Assembly: GCF_003075095.1 (NCBI RefSeq)
Contig: NZ_QCZF01000004.1
Location: 124,001 to 188,000 of the forward strand
Source: Blastococcus litoris
Lineage (GTDB): Bacteria > Actinomycetota > Actinomycetes > Mycobacteriales > Geodermatophilaceae
DNA length: 64,000 nt
Direction of reading: 5' to 3'
Position numbers and translations under genes: made by a program. The notes beneath the pieces were generated by a model, which was given only the letters and a program-made list of their open reading frames with translations, had not been told where the DNA came from and made no database searches. Of the stretch, positions 8,556 through 18,155 are shown one piece after another (the first letter of the stretch is position 1; each line of letters begins with the position of its first letter).

Positions 8556-8600
8556 GGGTGGGCTCCTGTCGATAGGCACGACGCTGTGACCTGGATCGCG

Positions 8601-8628
8601 AACATACAGAACGGATGGTCTGTATGTT
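8601..8628. promoter_or_regulatory. Inverted repeat in divergent fadD / acyl-CoA dehydrogenase promoter
   Basis: Perfect 10-bp arms AACATACAGA (8601-8610) and TCTGTATGTT (8619-8628) around an 8-base GC-richer centre. The size fits a TetR-family operator, and it lies between two divergent fatty-acid catabolism genes. The TetR gene at 13300, last in the rightward operon, is the natural candidate to bind it (inference). Confidence 0.6.
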
Positions 8629-8683
8629 GAGGTTTCTGGCAGTCCTCGCGGCCCCAAACGATCACGCTCCCCGGAGGGTTCCT

Positions 8684-9826
<1,143 letters not shown>

Positions 9827-9882
9827 CCCCACTCCCGAGCTTCATGGCGATGAAGCACGCATCACCACCCGAGAGGATCCGC

Positions 9883-11097
9883 ATGACCGCCGAGGCGTTC
9901 ATCTACGACGCCGTGCGCACCCCGCGCGGCAAGGGCAAGAAGACCGGTGGGCTGCACTCGGTCAAGCCGATCAGCCTGACCACCGGGCTGATCGACGCGG
10001 TCCGCGACCGCAACCCCGGCCTGGACCCCGCCCTGGTCGACGACATCGTCCTGGGCGTCGTCTCGCCCGTGGGCGAGCAGGGCGCGGTCATCGCCCGGAC
10101 GGCGGCGCTGGCCGCCGGCCTGCCCGACACCGTGGCCGGCGTGCAGATCAACAGGTTCTGCGCCAGCGGCCTGGAGGCCGTGAACCTGGCCGCCCAGAAG
10201 GTGCGCTCCGGCTTCGAGGACCTCGTGCTCGCCGGGGGCGTCGAGTCGATGTCCCGCGTGCCCATGGGTTCGGACGGCGGCGCCTGGCCGATGGACCCCG
10301 AGACCGCCGCGCGTACCGGCTTCGTCCCGCAGGGCATCGGCGCCGACCTGATCGCGACGCTGGCCGGCTGGAGCCGGGAGGACGTCGACGCGTACGCCGC
10401 CGAGTCGCACGCCCGCGCCGCGAAGGCGTGGTCGAACGGCTACTTCGAGCGGTCCGTCGTCCCGGTGACCGACAAGAACGGCACCGTCGTGCTCGACACC
10501 GACGAGCTGGTCCGCCCGGGCACGACGGTGGAGTCGCTGGCCGGGCTGCCGTCGGCGTTCGCCGGCATCGGGGACATGGGCGGCTTCGACGCGGTGGCGC
10601 TGAACAAGTACCACTGGGTCGAGCGGATCGACCACGTGCACACCGCCGGCAACTCCAGCGGCATCGTCGACGGCGCCGCGCTGGTCGTCGTCGGCACCGA
10701 GGAGGCGGGCTCCCGCAACGGGCTGACCCCGCGCGCCCGCATCCTGAGCACCGCCGTCTCCGGCGCCGACCCCGTGATCATGCTGACCGGTCCGGCGCCG
10801 GCGACGCACAAGGCGCTGGCCAAGGCCGGCCTGACCGTCGACGACATCGACCTGGTCGAGATGAACGAGGCGTTCGCCGCCGTCGTCCTGCGGTTCATGG
10901 CCGACACCGGCTTCGACCACGAGCAGGTCAACGTCAACGGCGGCGCCATCTCGATGGGCCACCCGCTGGGCGCCACCGGCGCGATGATCCTGGGCTCGCT
11001 CGTCGACGAGCTCGAGCGGCGCGACCTGCGCTACGGCCTGGCCACCCTGTGCGTCGGCGGCGGCATGGGCATCGCCACCGTCGTCGAGCGAGTCTGA
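9883..11097 (+). CDS. fadA: Acetyl-CoA C-acetyltransferase (thiolase)
   Basis: Thiolytic cleavage of 3-ketoacyl-CoA at the end of beta-oxidation. 404 residues with the three catalytic motifs: nucleophile Cys in [12 protein letters not shown], His in [15 protein letters not shown] and the second Cys in LCVGGGMG. Start ATG (MTAEAF) follows GAGAGGA; an upstream ATG at 9844 falls in a small hairpin and is less likely. It sits between acyl-CoA dehydrogenase and FadB, so the operon encodes a full beta-oxidation cycle with the two-domain FadB. Confidence 0.94.
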   Translation: MTAEAFIYDAVRTPRGKGKKTGGLHSVKPISLTTGLIDAVRDRNPGLDPALVDDIVLGVVSPVGEQGAVIARTAALAAGLPDTVAGVQINRFCASGLEAVNLAAQKVRSGFEDLVLAGGVESMSRVPMGSDGGAWPMDPETAARTGFVPQGIGADLIATLAGWSREDVDAYAAESHARAAKAWSNGYFERSVVPVTDKNGTVVLDTDELVRPGTTVESLAGLPSAFAGIGDMGGFDAVALNKYHWVERIDHVHTAGNSSGIVDGAALVVVGTEEAGSRNGLTPRARILSTAVSGADPVIMLTGPAPATHKALAKAGLTVDDIDLVEMNEAFAAVVLRFMADTGFDHEQVNVNGGAISMGHPLGATGAMILGSLVDELERRDLRYGLATLCVGGGMGIATVVERV

Positions 11098-11110
11098 GGA
11101 GCGAGCTGCA

Positions 11111-13288
11111 TTGTCTGAAGAGCAGATGACCTACAGCACCATCCGCTGGGAGCAGGACGCCGACGGCGTCGTCGTCCTCACCCTCGACGACCCCTCGTCG
11201 TCGGCGAACACCATGAACGACGCGTACGTGCGGTCGATGGGCGAGACGATCGACCGGCTGGAAGCCGAGAAGGGATCCGTCCGCGGCGTCGTCCTCACCA
11301 GCGCGAAGAAGACCTTCTTCGCCGGCGGCAACCTCGGCAGCCTCATCCAGGCGACGCCCGAGAGCCGCGACCAGGTCCTGGCCCAGGTGACGCTGGTGAA
11401 GAGCCAGCTGCGCCGGCTGGAGACGCTCGGCATCCCGGTCGCGTCGGCGATCAACGGCGCCGCGCTCGGCGGTGGGCTGGAGATCGCCCTGGCCACCCAC
11501 CACCGCGTCGTCCTGGACGACCCGAAGGTGAAGCTCGGCTTCCCCGAGGTGACCCTCGGCCTGCTGCCCGGTGGCGGCGGCGTCGTCCGCTCGGTGCGGC
11601 TGCTCGGCCTGACGACGGCGCTGCTCGAGCTGCTGCTCCAGGGCCAGCAGCTCCGCCCCGACAAGGCGCTGAAGCTGGGGCTGGTGCACGAGGTGGCGAG
11701 CGCCGACGAGCTGCTCGCGACGGCCAAGGCCTGGGTGCTGGCCAACGAGACCGCCCAGCAGCCCTACGACGTCAAGGGCTACAAGGTGCCCGGCGGCACG
11801 CCGTCGACGCCGTCGCTGGCGTCCAGCCTGCCCGCGTTCCCCGCGAACCTGACCAAGCAGCTCAAGGGCGCGCCCTACCCGGCGCCGTACGCGATCCTCT
11901 CGGCGGCGGTGGAGAGCCTGCAGGTCGACGTGGACACCGCGTTCACCGTCGAGGGCCGCTACTTCGTCGACCTGGTCGTCGGCCAGATCTCGACGAACAT
12001 GATCCAGGCGCTGTGGTTCGACCTGAACCGGATCAACGGCGGCGGCTCGCGGCCGTCCGGCCCGGCGCAGTACGCCGCATCGAAGGTCGGCGTCCTCGGG
12101 GCCGGGATGATGGGCGCCGGCATCGCGCACGCCTTCGCCAAGGTCGGGGTCGAGGTCGTCCTCAAGGACGTCAGCGCCGAGGCGGCGGAGAAGGGCAGGG
12201 CGCACGTCGAGGCGCTGGTCGGCAAGCAGGTGAGCCGCGGCCGGATGACGCAGGAGAAGGCCGACGCCTTCCTCGCGCGGATCACGCCGACCGGCGACGC
12301 CGCCGACCTCGCCGGCTGCGACGTGATCGTCGAGGCCGTCTTCGAGGACCAGGCGCTCAAGCACCGCGTCCTCTCCGAGGCCGAGGCGAACGCCCTGCCG
12401 GACGCGCTGCTGGCCAGCAACACGAGCACCCTGCCGATCACCGGACTGGCCGAGGGTGTCTCGCGGCCGGCCGACGTCGTGGGCATGCACTTCTTCTCGC
12501 CGGTGGACAAGATGCCGCTGGTCGAGCTGATCGTGGGGGAGCGGACCTCCGACGCGGCGCTGGCCCGCGCCTACGACGTCGTCCGGCAGATCGGCAAGAC
12601 GCCGATCGTCGTCCAGGACAGCCGGGGCTTCTTCACCAGCCGCGTGTTCGGCACCCTGGTGATGGAGGGCGCGGCCCTGCTGGCCGAGGGCCTGGCGCCG
12701 ATGAGCGTCGAGCGGGCCGCGCTGCAGGCCGGCTTCCCGGCCGGGCCGCTCACGCTGCTCGACGAGGTCACGCTGACGCTGCCGCTGAAGATCCGCGACG
12801 AGGCGGCCAAGGCCGGCGCCACCGACGACCACCCGGGCGTGGCCGTGCTGCGGACGCTGGTCGAGCAGGGCCGCACCGGCAAGTCCTCCGGCGCGGGCTT
12901 CTTCGACTGGGAGCCGGAGAAGCGGGTCTGGCCGGGGCTGGCCGAGCTCTTCCCGAGCTCCGACGCCGTCCCGTTCCGGGACGCGCAGGAGCGGCTGCTG
13001 TTCGCGATGGCGGTGGAGACCGCGCGCTGCGTGGAGGAGAAGGTCCTCAACTCGGTGGAGGACGCCAACATCGGCTCGATCATGGGCATCGGCTTCCCGC
13101 CCCTCTACGGCGGCGTGCTGCAGTACGTCGACCAGTACGAGGCCGGGGTGGCCGGGTTCGTGGCCAGGGCCGACGAGCTGGCCGACGCCTACGGCGAGCG
13201 GTTCCGTCCCCCGGCCATCCTGCTCGAGCGGGCCGTCCCGGCGGGGAGCCTGCGCGCCGTGCTGGCCGGTGCAGGGGCGTCCCGCTGA
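11111..13288 (+). CDS. fadB: FadB-type enoyl-CoA hydratase / 3-hydroxyacyl-CoA dehydrogenase
   Basis: Bifunctional beta-oxidation subunit. The N-terminal crotonase domain (about 1-250) carries the oxyanion-hole motifs FAGGNLGSL and GAALGGGLEIALA. A Rossmann NAD domain begins at about residue 326 (VLGAGMMGAGIAHAFAK), followed by the 3HCDH C-terminal domains with ASNTSTLPIT and VGMHFFSPVDKMPLVE. Length 725 matches actinobacterial FadB. Start is a TTG 13 bases after the thiolase stop, at good spacing from AGGAG at 11098. An ATG at 11126 is the alternative and would remove five residues. Confidence 0.94.
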   Translation: MSEEQMTYSTIRWEQDADGVVVLTLDDPSSSANTMNDAYVRSMGETIDRLEAEKGSVRGVVLTSAKKTFFAGGNLGSLIQATPESRDQVLAQVTLVKSQLRRLETLGIPVASAINGAALGGGLEIALATHHRVVLDDPKVKLGFPEVTLGLLPGGGGVVRSVRLLGLTTALLELLLQGQQLRPDKALKLGLVHEVASADELLATAKAWVLANETAQQPYDVKGYKVPGGTPSTPSLASSLPAFPANLTKQLKGAPYPAPYAILSAAVESLQVDVDTAFTVEGRYFVDLVVGQISTNMIQALWFDLNRINGGGSRPSGPAQYAASKVGVLGAGMMGAGIAHAFAKVGVEVVLKDVSAEAAEKGRAHVEALVGKQVSRGRMTQEKADAFLARITPTGDAADLAGCDVIVEAVFEDQALKHRVLSEAEANALPDALLASNTSTLPITGLAEGVSRPADVVGMHFFSPVDKMPLVELIVGERTSDAALARAYDVVRQIGKTPIVVQDSRGFFTSRVFGTLVMEGAALLAEGLAPMSVERAALQAGFPAGPLTLLDEVTLTLPLKIRDEAAKAGATDDHPGVAVLRTLVEQGRTGKSSGAGFFDWEPEKRVWPGLAELFPSSDAVPFRDAQERLLFAMAVETARCVEEKVLNSVEDANIGSIMGIGFPPLYGGVLQYVDQYEAGVAGFVARADELADAYGERFRPPAILLERAVPAGSLRAVLAGAGASR

Positions 13289-13299
13289 CCTCCACCACC

Positions 13300-13920
13300 G
13301 TGCGCGGGTCCCGCCCGCCGCTCCGCCGCACCCAGGCGGAGCGGCGGGCGGCGACCCGTGACGCCCTCGTCCGTGCGACCGTCGAGTCGCTGGTCGAGCT
13401 CGGCTACGCGCACACCACGACCCAGGAGGTGCAGCGCCGGGCGGGCGTCTCCCGCGGGGCGCTCACGCACCAGTTCACGTCCAAGGCCGACCTGGTCCTG
13501 GCCGCCGTCGACCACCTCTACGCGGAGTTCAGCGCGAGCGTCCGCGCGGCCGCCGCCGAGCTGCCCGAGGAGTCGGTGGCCCGCGTCCGGCTCGGGGTCG
13601 AGCTGGTCTGGCAGCGGTTCCACGGCCCGCTGTTCGTCGCGGCGATGGAGCTGTGGACGGCGGCCCGCACCGATCCCGAGCTGCGAGCGGCGCTGCTGCC
13701 GCACGAGCGCCGGCTGGGCGCGCAGCTGCGCGAGCTCGCCTTCGAGGTGTTCGGCGAGGAGGTCGCCCGCCACCCGGCGGCCGAGTCGGTGTACCAGGTG
13801 CTGCTCACGTCGATGCGCGGTCAGGCGCTGACCTACGCGCTGCAGCCGGAGGCCTCGCGGAGCCACTTCCTCCAGCACTGGCTGACCATCGTCGAGGCCC
13901 TCACCCCCCGCCCCTCCTGA
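13300..13920 (+). CDS. TetR-family regulator of the fad operon
   Basis: 206 residues with an N-terminal TetR HTH (residues about 10-60: RDALVRATVESLVELGYAHT, then QRRAGVSRGALTHQF) and a helical ligand domain. The GTG start lies 11 bp after fadB, so it is the last gene of the operon. It probably represses the divergent fadD/fadE promoter at 8601-8628 and is released by acyl-CoA. That mode is inferred from operon position. It converges on the acyl-CoA dehydrogenase at 13943. Confidence 0.88.
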   Translation: MRGSRPPLRRTQAERRAATRDALVRATVESLVELGYAHTTTQEVQRRAGVSRGALTHQFTSKADLVLAAVDHLYAEFSASVRAAAAELPEESVARVRLGVELVWQRFHGPLFVAAMELWTAARTDPELRAALLPHERRLGAQLRELAFEVFGEEVARHPAAESVYQVLLTSMRGQALTYALQPEASRSHFLQHWLTIVEALTPRPS

Positions 13921-13942
13921 GCATTCTGTACACAAAGCCGGG

Positions 13943-15082
13943 TCAAGCGAGGAGGAGCTTGGCGACGATCTCGGTCATGATCTCGTTGGTGCCGCCGCCG
14001 ATGCCGAGGATCCTGCTGTCGCGGTAGTGCCGCTCGACCTCGGTCTCGCGCATGTAACCCATGCCGCCGTGCAGCTGGACGGCGTTGTCGACGACGAAAT
14101 CGCACGCCTCGACGGCGGTGTTCTTCGCCATCGCCACCTGCGTGAACACGTTCTCGCCGGCCAGCCACGCGTCGATGACGGCGCGGGTGTACGTGCGGGC
14201 GACGTCGGTGCGCCGGGCCATCTCCGCCACGCGGTGGGCGACCACCTGGCGGCTGGCCAGCGGCCGGCCGAACGTCGTCCGGTCCTTGACCCACGCCAGG
14301 GTGAGGTCGAGGCAGCGCTGCGCGGTGGCGTAGGCCTGGACGGCCAGGCTCAGCCGCTCCGCGGCGAACTGGCCCATGATCGCGTAGAAGCCCTCGTCCT
14401 CCTTGCCGATCAGGTTGCCCACGGGAACGCGGACGTCGGTGAAGGTCAGCTCGGCGGTGTCGGAGCAGAGCCAGCCCATCTTCTTCAGCGGTGCCGACAC
14501 GGCGAGCCCGGGCATGCCCCGCTCGAGCAGGAGCAGCGAGATTCCCCCGGCGCCGTCCCCGCCGGTCCGGACGGCGACGGTGAAGAAGTCGGCCCGCGTC
14601 GCCGAGGTGATGTAGAGCTTGGCGCCGTTCACGACGTACTCGTCGCCGTCCCGGACGGCGCGGGTGGTGAGGCCCGCGACGTCGGAGCCCGCGCCGGGTT
14701 CGGTGATCGCCAGGGAGACGATCTTCTCGCCGGCCAGGACCGGCCGGGCGACCCGGTCGACCAGCACGGGGTCGCCGGCCTCGACCAGGTGCGGCAACCC
14801 GATGCCGTGCGTGAACAGCGACGCGACCAGCCCGCTGGAACCACCGGCCTGGATGATCTCCTCCGCGATCACCAGGGTGTCGATCGCCGACCCGCCGTCG
14901 CCACCGACCTCCTCGGCGAACCCCACCCCGAGCAACCCGGCCGCGGCCGCCTTCCGGTGCAGCTCGCGGGGGAGGGCGCCCGCCTCCTCCCAACCGGCCA
15001 GCGCCGGCACGATCTCCGCCTCCGTGAAACGGCGGGCGGACGCGCGCAGCTCGCGACGTTCGGCGGTGTCCCAGCTGCTCAC
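13943..15082 (-). CDS. Acyl-CoA dehydrogenase
   Basis: 379-residue FAD enzyme with [27 protein letters not shown], a VQLHGGMGYMRETEVERHYRD segment and the C-terminal GIGGGTNEIMTEIVAK motif. The GTG start follows GAGGAG. It is divergent from a TetR gene whose promoter region contains repeated ATCTTGTAC elements, so it is probably controlled by that regulator. Substrate length cannot be told. The paralogue at 8684 is clearly distinct in sequence. Confidence 0.92.
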   Translation of the reverse strand: MSSWDTAERRELRASARRFTEAEIVPALAGWEEAGALPRELHRKAAAAGLLGVGFAEEVGGDGGSAIDTLVIAEEIIQAGGSSGLVASLFTHGIGLPHLVEAGDPVLVDRVARPVLAGEKIVSLAITEPGAGSDVAGLTTRAVRDGDEYVVNGAKLYITSATRADFFTVAVRTGGDGAGGISLLLLERGMPGLAVSAPLKKMGWLCSDTAELTFTDVRVPVGNLIGKEDEGFYAIMGQFAAERLSLAVQAYATAQRCLDLTLAWVKDRTTFGRPLASRQVVAHRVAEMARRTDVARTYTRAVIDAWLAGENVFTQVAMAKNTAVEACDFVVDNAVQLHGGMGYMRETEVERHYRDSRILGIGGGTNEIMTEIVAKLLLA

Positions 15083-15111
15083 GGCGTCTCCTCGAAGTGT
15101 GTCGGCGACGA

Positions 15112-15155
15112 CATCTTGTACGCCGCGTTTCATCTTGTACAGTACCGCTCAAGAT
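15112..15155. promoter_or_regulatory. Repeat elements in divergent acyl-CoA dehydrogenase / TetR promoter
   Basis: CATCTTGTAC occurs twice as a direct repeat (15112-15121 and 15131-15140). The second copy pairs with CAAGAT at 15150-15155 to form an imperfect inverted repeat spanning 15132-15155. Placed 17 bp before the TetR start and 30 bp before the dehydrogenase start, it is a likely operator for the TetR protein. Confidence 0.5.
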
Positions 15156-15171
15156 TGGCGGGGAGGTGGAC

Positions 15172-15783
15172 GTGGTCGAGCGGGTGTACGCCGGGATGAG
15201 CGCCGAGGAGCGCTCGGCGCGACGGCGCGAGCAGTTCCTCGCCGCCGGCCTCGAGGTGTTCGCCGAGCGCGGGTGGGCGGCCAGCACGGTGGCCGACGTC
15301 TGCCGTTCGGCCGCGTTGAGCCCCCGCTACTTCTACGAGCTCTTCGGCAGCCGGGAGGACCTCTTCCGCGCCGTCTCCACCCGCATCGGCGAGGAGGTGC
15401 GCGCGACGGTGCGGTCCGCCGTCGCCGTCCAGGGCCTCGACCCGCAGGAGCGCGCCCGCGGCGTCCTCGCCGCCCTCGCCGAGTACTTCACCGCCGACCC
15501 GCGCACCGTCCGGGTCGCCCTGATGGAGTCGCTGGCCACCGAGGAGTTCCGCCGCGACCGCCGCGAGCTGATCGAGGGCTTCGGCACGCTGGCCGCCCGG
15601 CTCATGCGCTCGCTGCGCACCGGAGGCGCCGACGACCGGTCGCTGGAGACCAGCGCGGCCGTCCTCACCGGCGGCCTGGTGGAGCTGCTCGTGTCGGGGG
15701 TCGAGGAGCCGTTCACCCCGGCCGCGCTCGGCCGGCTGCTCGACCGGCTCACCGCCCTCTACACCGCCGCCGCCCAGCTCTGA
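15172..15783 (+). CDS. TetR-family regulator
   Basis: 203 residues. HTH domain: REQFLAAGLEVFAERGWAAS, then VADVCRSAALSPRYFYELFGSRE, a strong TetR match. The start was placed at GTG 15172 because GGGGAGG lies 5 bases upstream; a GTG at 15166 is inside that ribosome site. It is the first gene of a rightward run with thiolase, enoyl-CoA hydratase, monooxygenase and GMC oxidase, and divergent from an acyl-CoA dehydrogenase. It probably represses both directions in the absence of an acyl-CoA or ketone ligand (inference). Confidence 0.88.
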   Translation: MVERVYAGMSAEERSARRREQFLAAGLEVFAERGWAASTVADVCRSAALSPRYFYELFGSREDLFRAVSTRIGEEVRATVRSAVAVQGLDPQERARGVLAALAEYFTADPRTVRVALMESLATEEFRRDRRELIEGFGTLAARLMRSLRTGGADDRSLETSAAVLTGGLVELLVSGVEEPFTPAALGRLLDRLTALYTAAAQL

Positions 15784-15798
15784 CCCCGAGGAGAACCC

Positions 15799-17346
15799 GT
15801 GCCCGACGAGTCACGCACCCCCGTCCTGGTGGGGGTGGGCCAGCTCCGCGCCAACCGGGAGCGCACGGTGGACGGCGCGCGCGAGCCGCTGGACCTCGTG
15901 GCGCAGGCCCTGCGCCTGGCCGGGCGGGACGCCGGGGCGCCGGACCTCCTGCGGGCCGCCGACGCCGTCTTCGCCATCCGCACCGCGAGCTGGGCCTACG
16001 ACGACCTCGCCGCCTCCGTGGCGGCGAGCACCGGCGCGGCCCCGCGGACCTGCGAGAACACCGCGCTCGGCGGTCACCTGCCGGCCCGGCTGCTGGACCG
16101 GGCGTCCGCGGCGATCTGGGCGGGGGAGAGCGACGTCGCGGTGATCGTCGGCGGCGAGGCGCAGGCGTCGGCCAACGTCCTGGCGAAGGCGGGGGTCGAC
16201 CCGCGGGAGCGCGGCTGGAGCGCCGCCCCCGGTGGCCCACCACCCCTGGACCTCGGCGAGCTCGGCTCGGCGGAGATGCTGGCCGCCGGCCTCTTCCTCC
16301 CGCCGCGGATGTACCCGCTGTTCGAGAACCGCCTGCAGGCCGACCTCGGGCTCACCCCGGAGGAGAACGCGGCGTGGTCGGCACGCCTGTACGCCGACCT
16401 CAGCCGCGTGGCGGCGCAGAACCCCCACGCCTGGAACCCCGAGGAGCTGACCCCCGAGCAGGTCGGCACGGTGGGGCCGGGCAACCGCATGGTCTGCGAG
16501 CCCTATCCGCTGTCGATGAACGCGATGCCCAACGTCGACCAGGCCGTCGCCGTCGTCGTCACCTCGCTGCGGGCCGCCCGCCGGCACGGCATCCCGGAGG
16601 ACCGGCTCACGTACGTGTGGGGCGGCGCGGGCGCCGACGACCTGCCCGACCCCCTGCGCCGCACGGGCTTCTCCGGCTCCGAGGCGCTCGGCCGGGCGCT
16701 GGACAGCTCGCTGGAGGCCGCCGGGCTCGGCATCGGCGACGTCGACCTCGTCGACGTCTACAGCTGCTTCCCGATCGTGCCGAAGCTGGCCACCCTGCAC
16801 CTGGGGCTCGACCGCGACGCCGTGCTCAGCGTGGCGGGCGGCCACTCCGCGTTCGGCGGGCCGCTCAACACCTACTCGCTGCACGCCGTCGCCACCATGG
16901 TCGAGCGGCTGCGGGCCGGGGCGGGCACCGGCCTCGTGCACGCCAACGGTGGCTACCTCTCCTACCAGCACTCCGTCCTGCTCGGCGCCCGCCCGCACCC
17001 GGAGGGGTACGTCGGCAGCCCGGAGCCGGCGCGCGTGACGCACCCGGACGCGCCCCCGGTGCTCGAGGCCGCGACCGCCGCGCAGGACGGCCCGGAGCTC
17101 ACCGTCGAGACCGCCACCGTCGAGCACGGCCGCGACGGCGCCCCGCAGCAGGCGTTCGTGGTCGGCCGCCTCCCGTCGGGGGAGCGGGTCGCGGCCGCCA
17201 CCGCACCCGACGACCGCACCGCGGCCGCCGCGCTCTCGCTTGCCGCCCTGCCGCCGGGCGCCGTCTCGCACGTCGGCCGGACCGTGCGGCTGTCCCTCCG
17301 GGACGGCCAGGCCGCCGTCACCCTCCCGTCAGGAGCTCCCGCATGA
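15799..17346 (+). CDS. SCP2-type thiolase-like protein (acetyl-CoA acetyltransferase family)
   Basis: 515 residues with thiolase fold features: VGVGQLRANRER near the start, DVDLVDVYSCFPIVPKLA and GGHSAFGGPLNTYSLHA with the conserved His. Where classical thiolases have the nucleophilic Cys, this protein reads ALGGHLPARLLDRA, as in the SCP2-like branch, so simple thiolysis through that Cys is doubtful. The C-terminal ~130 residues form an added beta-rich extension typical of this branch. GTG start behind GAGGAGAAC. The stop overlaps the ATG of the enoyl-CoA hydratase by 4 bases. Confidence 0.85.
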   Translation: MPDESRTPVLVGVGQLRANRERTVDGAREPLDLVAQALRLAGRDAGAPDLLRAADAVFAIRTASWAYDDLAASVAASTGAAPRTCENTALGGHLPARLLDRASAAIWAGESDVAVIVGGEAQASANVLAKAGVDPRERGWSAAPGGPPPLDLGELGSAEMLAAGLFLPPRMYPLFENRLQADLGLTPEENAAWSARLYADLSRVAAQNPHAWNPEELTPEQVGTVGPGNRMVCEPYPLSMNAMPNVDQAVAVVVTSLRAARRHGIPEDRLTYVWGGAGADDLPDPLRRTGFSGSEALGRALDSSLEAAGLGIGDVDLVDVYSCFPIVPKLATLHLGLDRDAVLSVAGGHSAFGGPLNTYSLHAVATMVERLRAGAGTGLVHANGGYLSYQHSVLLGARPHPEGYVGSPEPARVTHPDAPPVLEAATAAQDGPELTVETATVEHGRDGAPQQAFVVGRLPSGERVAAATAPDDRTAAAALSLAALPPGAVSHVGRTVRLSLRDGQAAVTLPSGAPA

Positions 17347-18137
17347 CCGACGACCAGCCCAGCGTCCTCACCGAGCGGACCGGCCACACGCTGGTGATCA
17401 CGCTCAACCGGCCGCGGGCGCGCAACGCCGTCGACGCCGACGTCGCGACCCGCGTGGCCGACGCGCTGGCCGCGGCCGACGCCGACCGGGAGGTGCGCTG
17501 CGTCGTCCTCACCGGCGCCGGCGACACGGCGTTCTGCGCGGGCGCCGACCTCAAGGCGCTCGGCCGGGGCGAGACACCCCTGGCGCCCGGCCGCGAGCAG
17601 CTGGGGTTCGCCGGGTTCGTCCGCCACCCGGTCAGCACGCCGGTGATCGCCGCGGTCAACGGCCAGGCGCTCGGCGGCGGCACCGAGCTGGTGCTCGCCA
17701 GCGACCTCGCGATCGCGGCCGACACCGCGAGCTTCGGCCTGCCGGAGATCTCCCGCGGCATCTTCGCCGCCGCCGGGGGAGTGCTCCGCCTGCCCGAGCA
17801 GCTGCCCCGCAAGGTGGCGATGCGGCTGATCCTGACCGGCGACCCGATGCCGGCCGCCGACGCGCTGCGCTGGGGCCTGGTCAACGAGGTCGTGCCCGCC
17901 GCCGACGTGCTGCCGACGGCATTGGCCCTGGCCGAGCGGATCGCCGCCAACGCGCCGCTCGCCGTGCAGGCCAGCAAGCGCCTGGCCCTCGGCATCGTCG
18001 ACGGCGACCTGCCGCACGAGGCCGCGGCGTGGCGGCGCAACGACACCGAGATCGCCGCGATCGGGCAGAGTGCCGACGCGATGGAGGGCATCGTCGCCTT
18101 CATCGAGCGCCGCACCCCCACGTGGACCGCGGGCTGA
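17343..18137 (+). CDS. Enoyl-CoA hydratase/isomerase (crotonase family)
   Basis: 264 residues. Oxyanion-hole segments are FCAGADLKAL and VNGQALGGGTELVLASDL. The Glu normally used for hydration at the end of helix 4 is in FGLPEISRGIFAAAGG, where the pattern (PEI.RG) fits a hydratase. ATGA overlap with the preceding thiolase-like gene and 18 bp to the monooxygenase gene indicate one operon. Substrate unknown; the neighbours suggest products of cyclic ketone or sterol side-chain breakdown. Confidence 0.92.
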   Translation: MTDDQPSVLTERTGHTLVITLNRPRARNAVDADVATRVADALAAADADREVRCVVLTGAGDTAFCAGADLKALGRGETPLAPGREQLGFAGFVRHPVSTPVIAAVNGQALGGGTELVLASDLAIAADTASFGLPEISRGIFAAAGGVLRLPEQLPRKVAMRLILTGDPMPAADALRWGLVNEVVPAADVLPTALALAERIAANAPLAVQASKRLALGIVDGDLPHEAAAWRRNDTEIAAIGQSADAMEGIVAFIERRTPTWTAG

Positions 18138-18155
18138 GCGACGAGGGGAACAGCG

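Noticed and set aside
9839-9856. 7-bp hairpin between acyl-CoA dehydrogenase and thiolase
   Set aside because: Too small for a terminator within an evident operon; may only affect RNA processing. It also overlaps a rejected upstream ATG for the thiolase.
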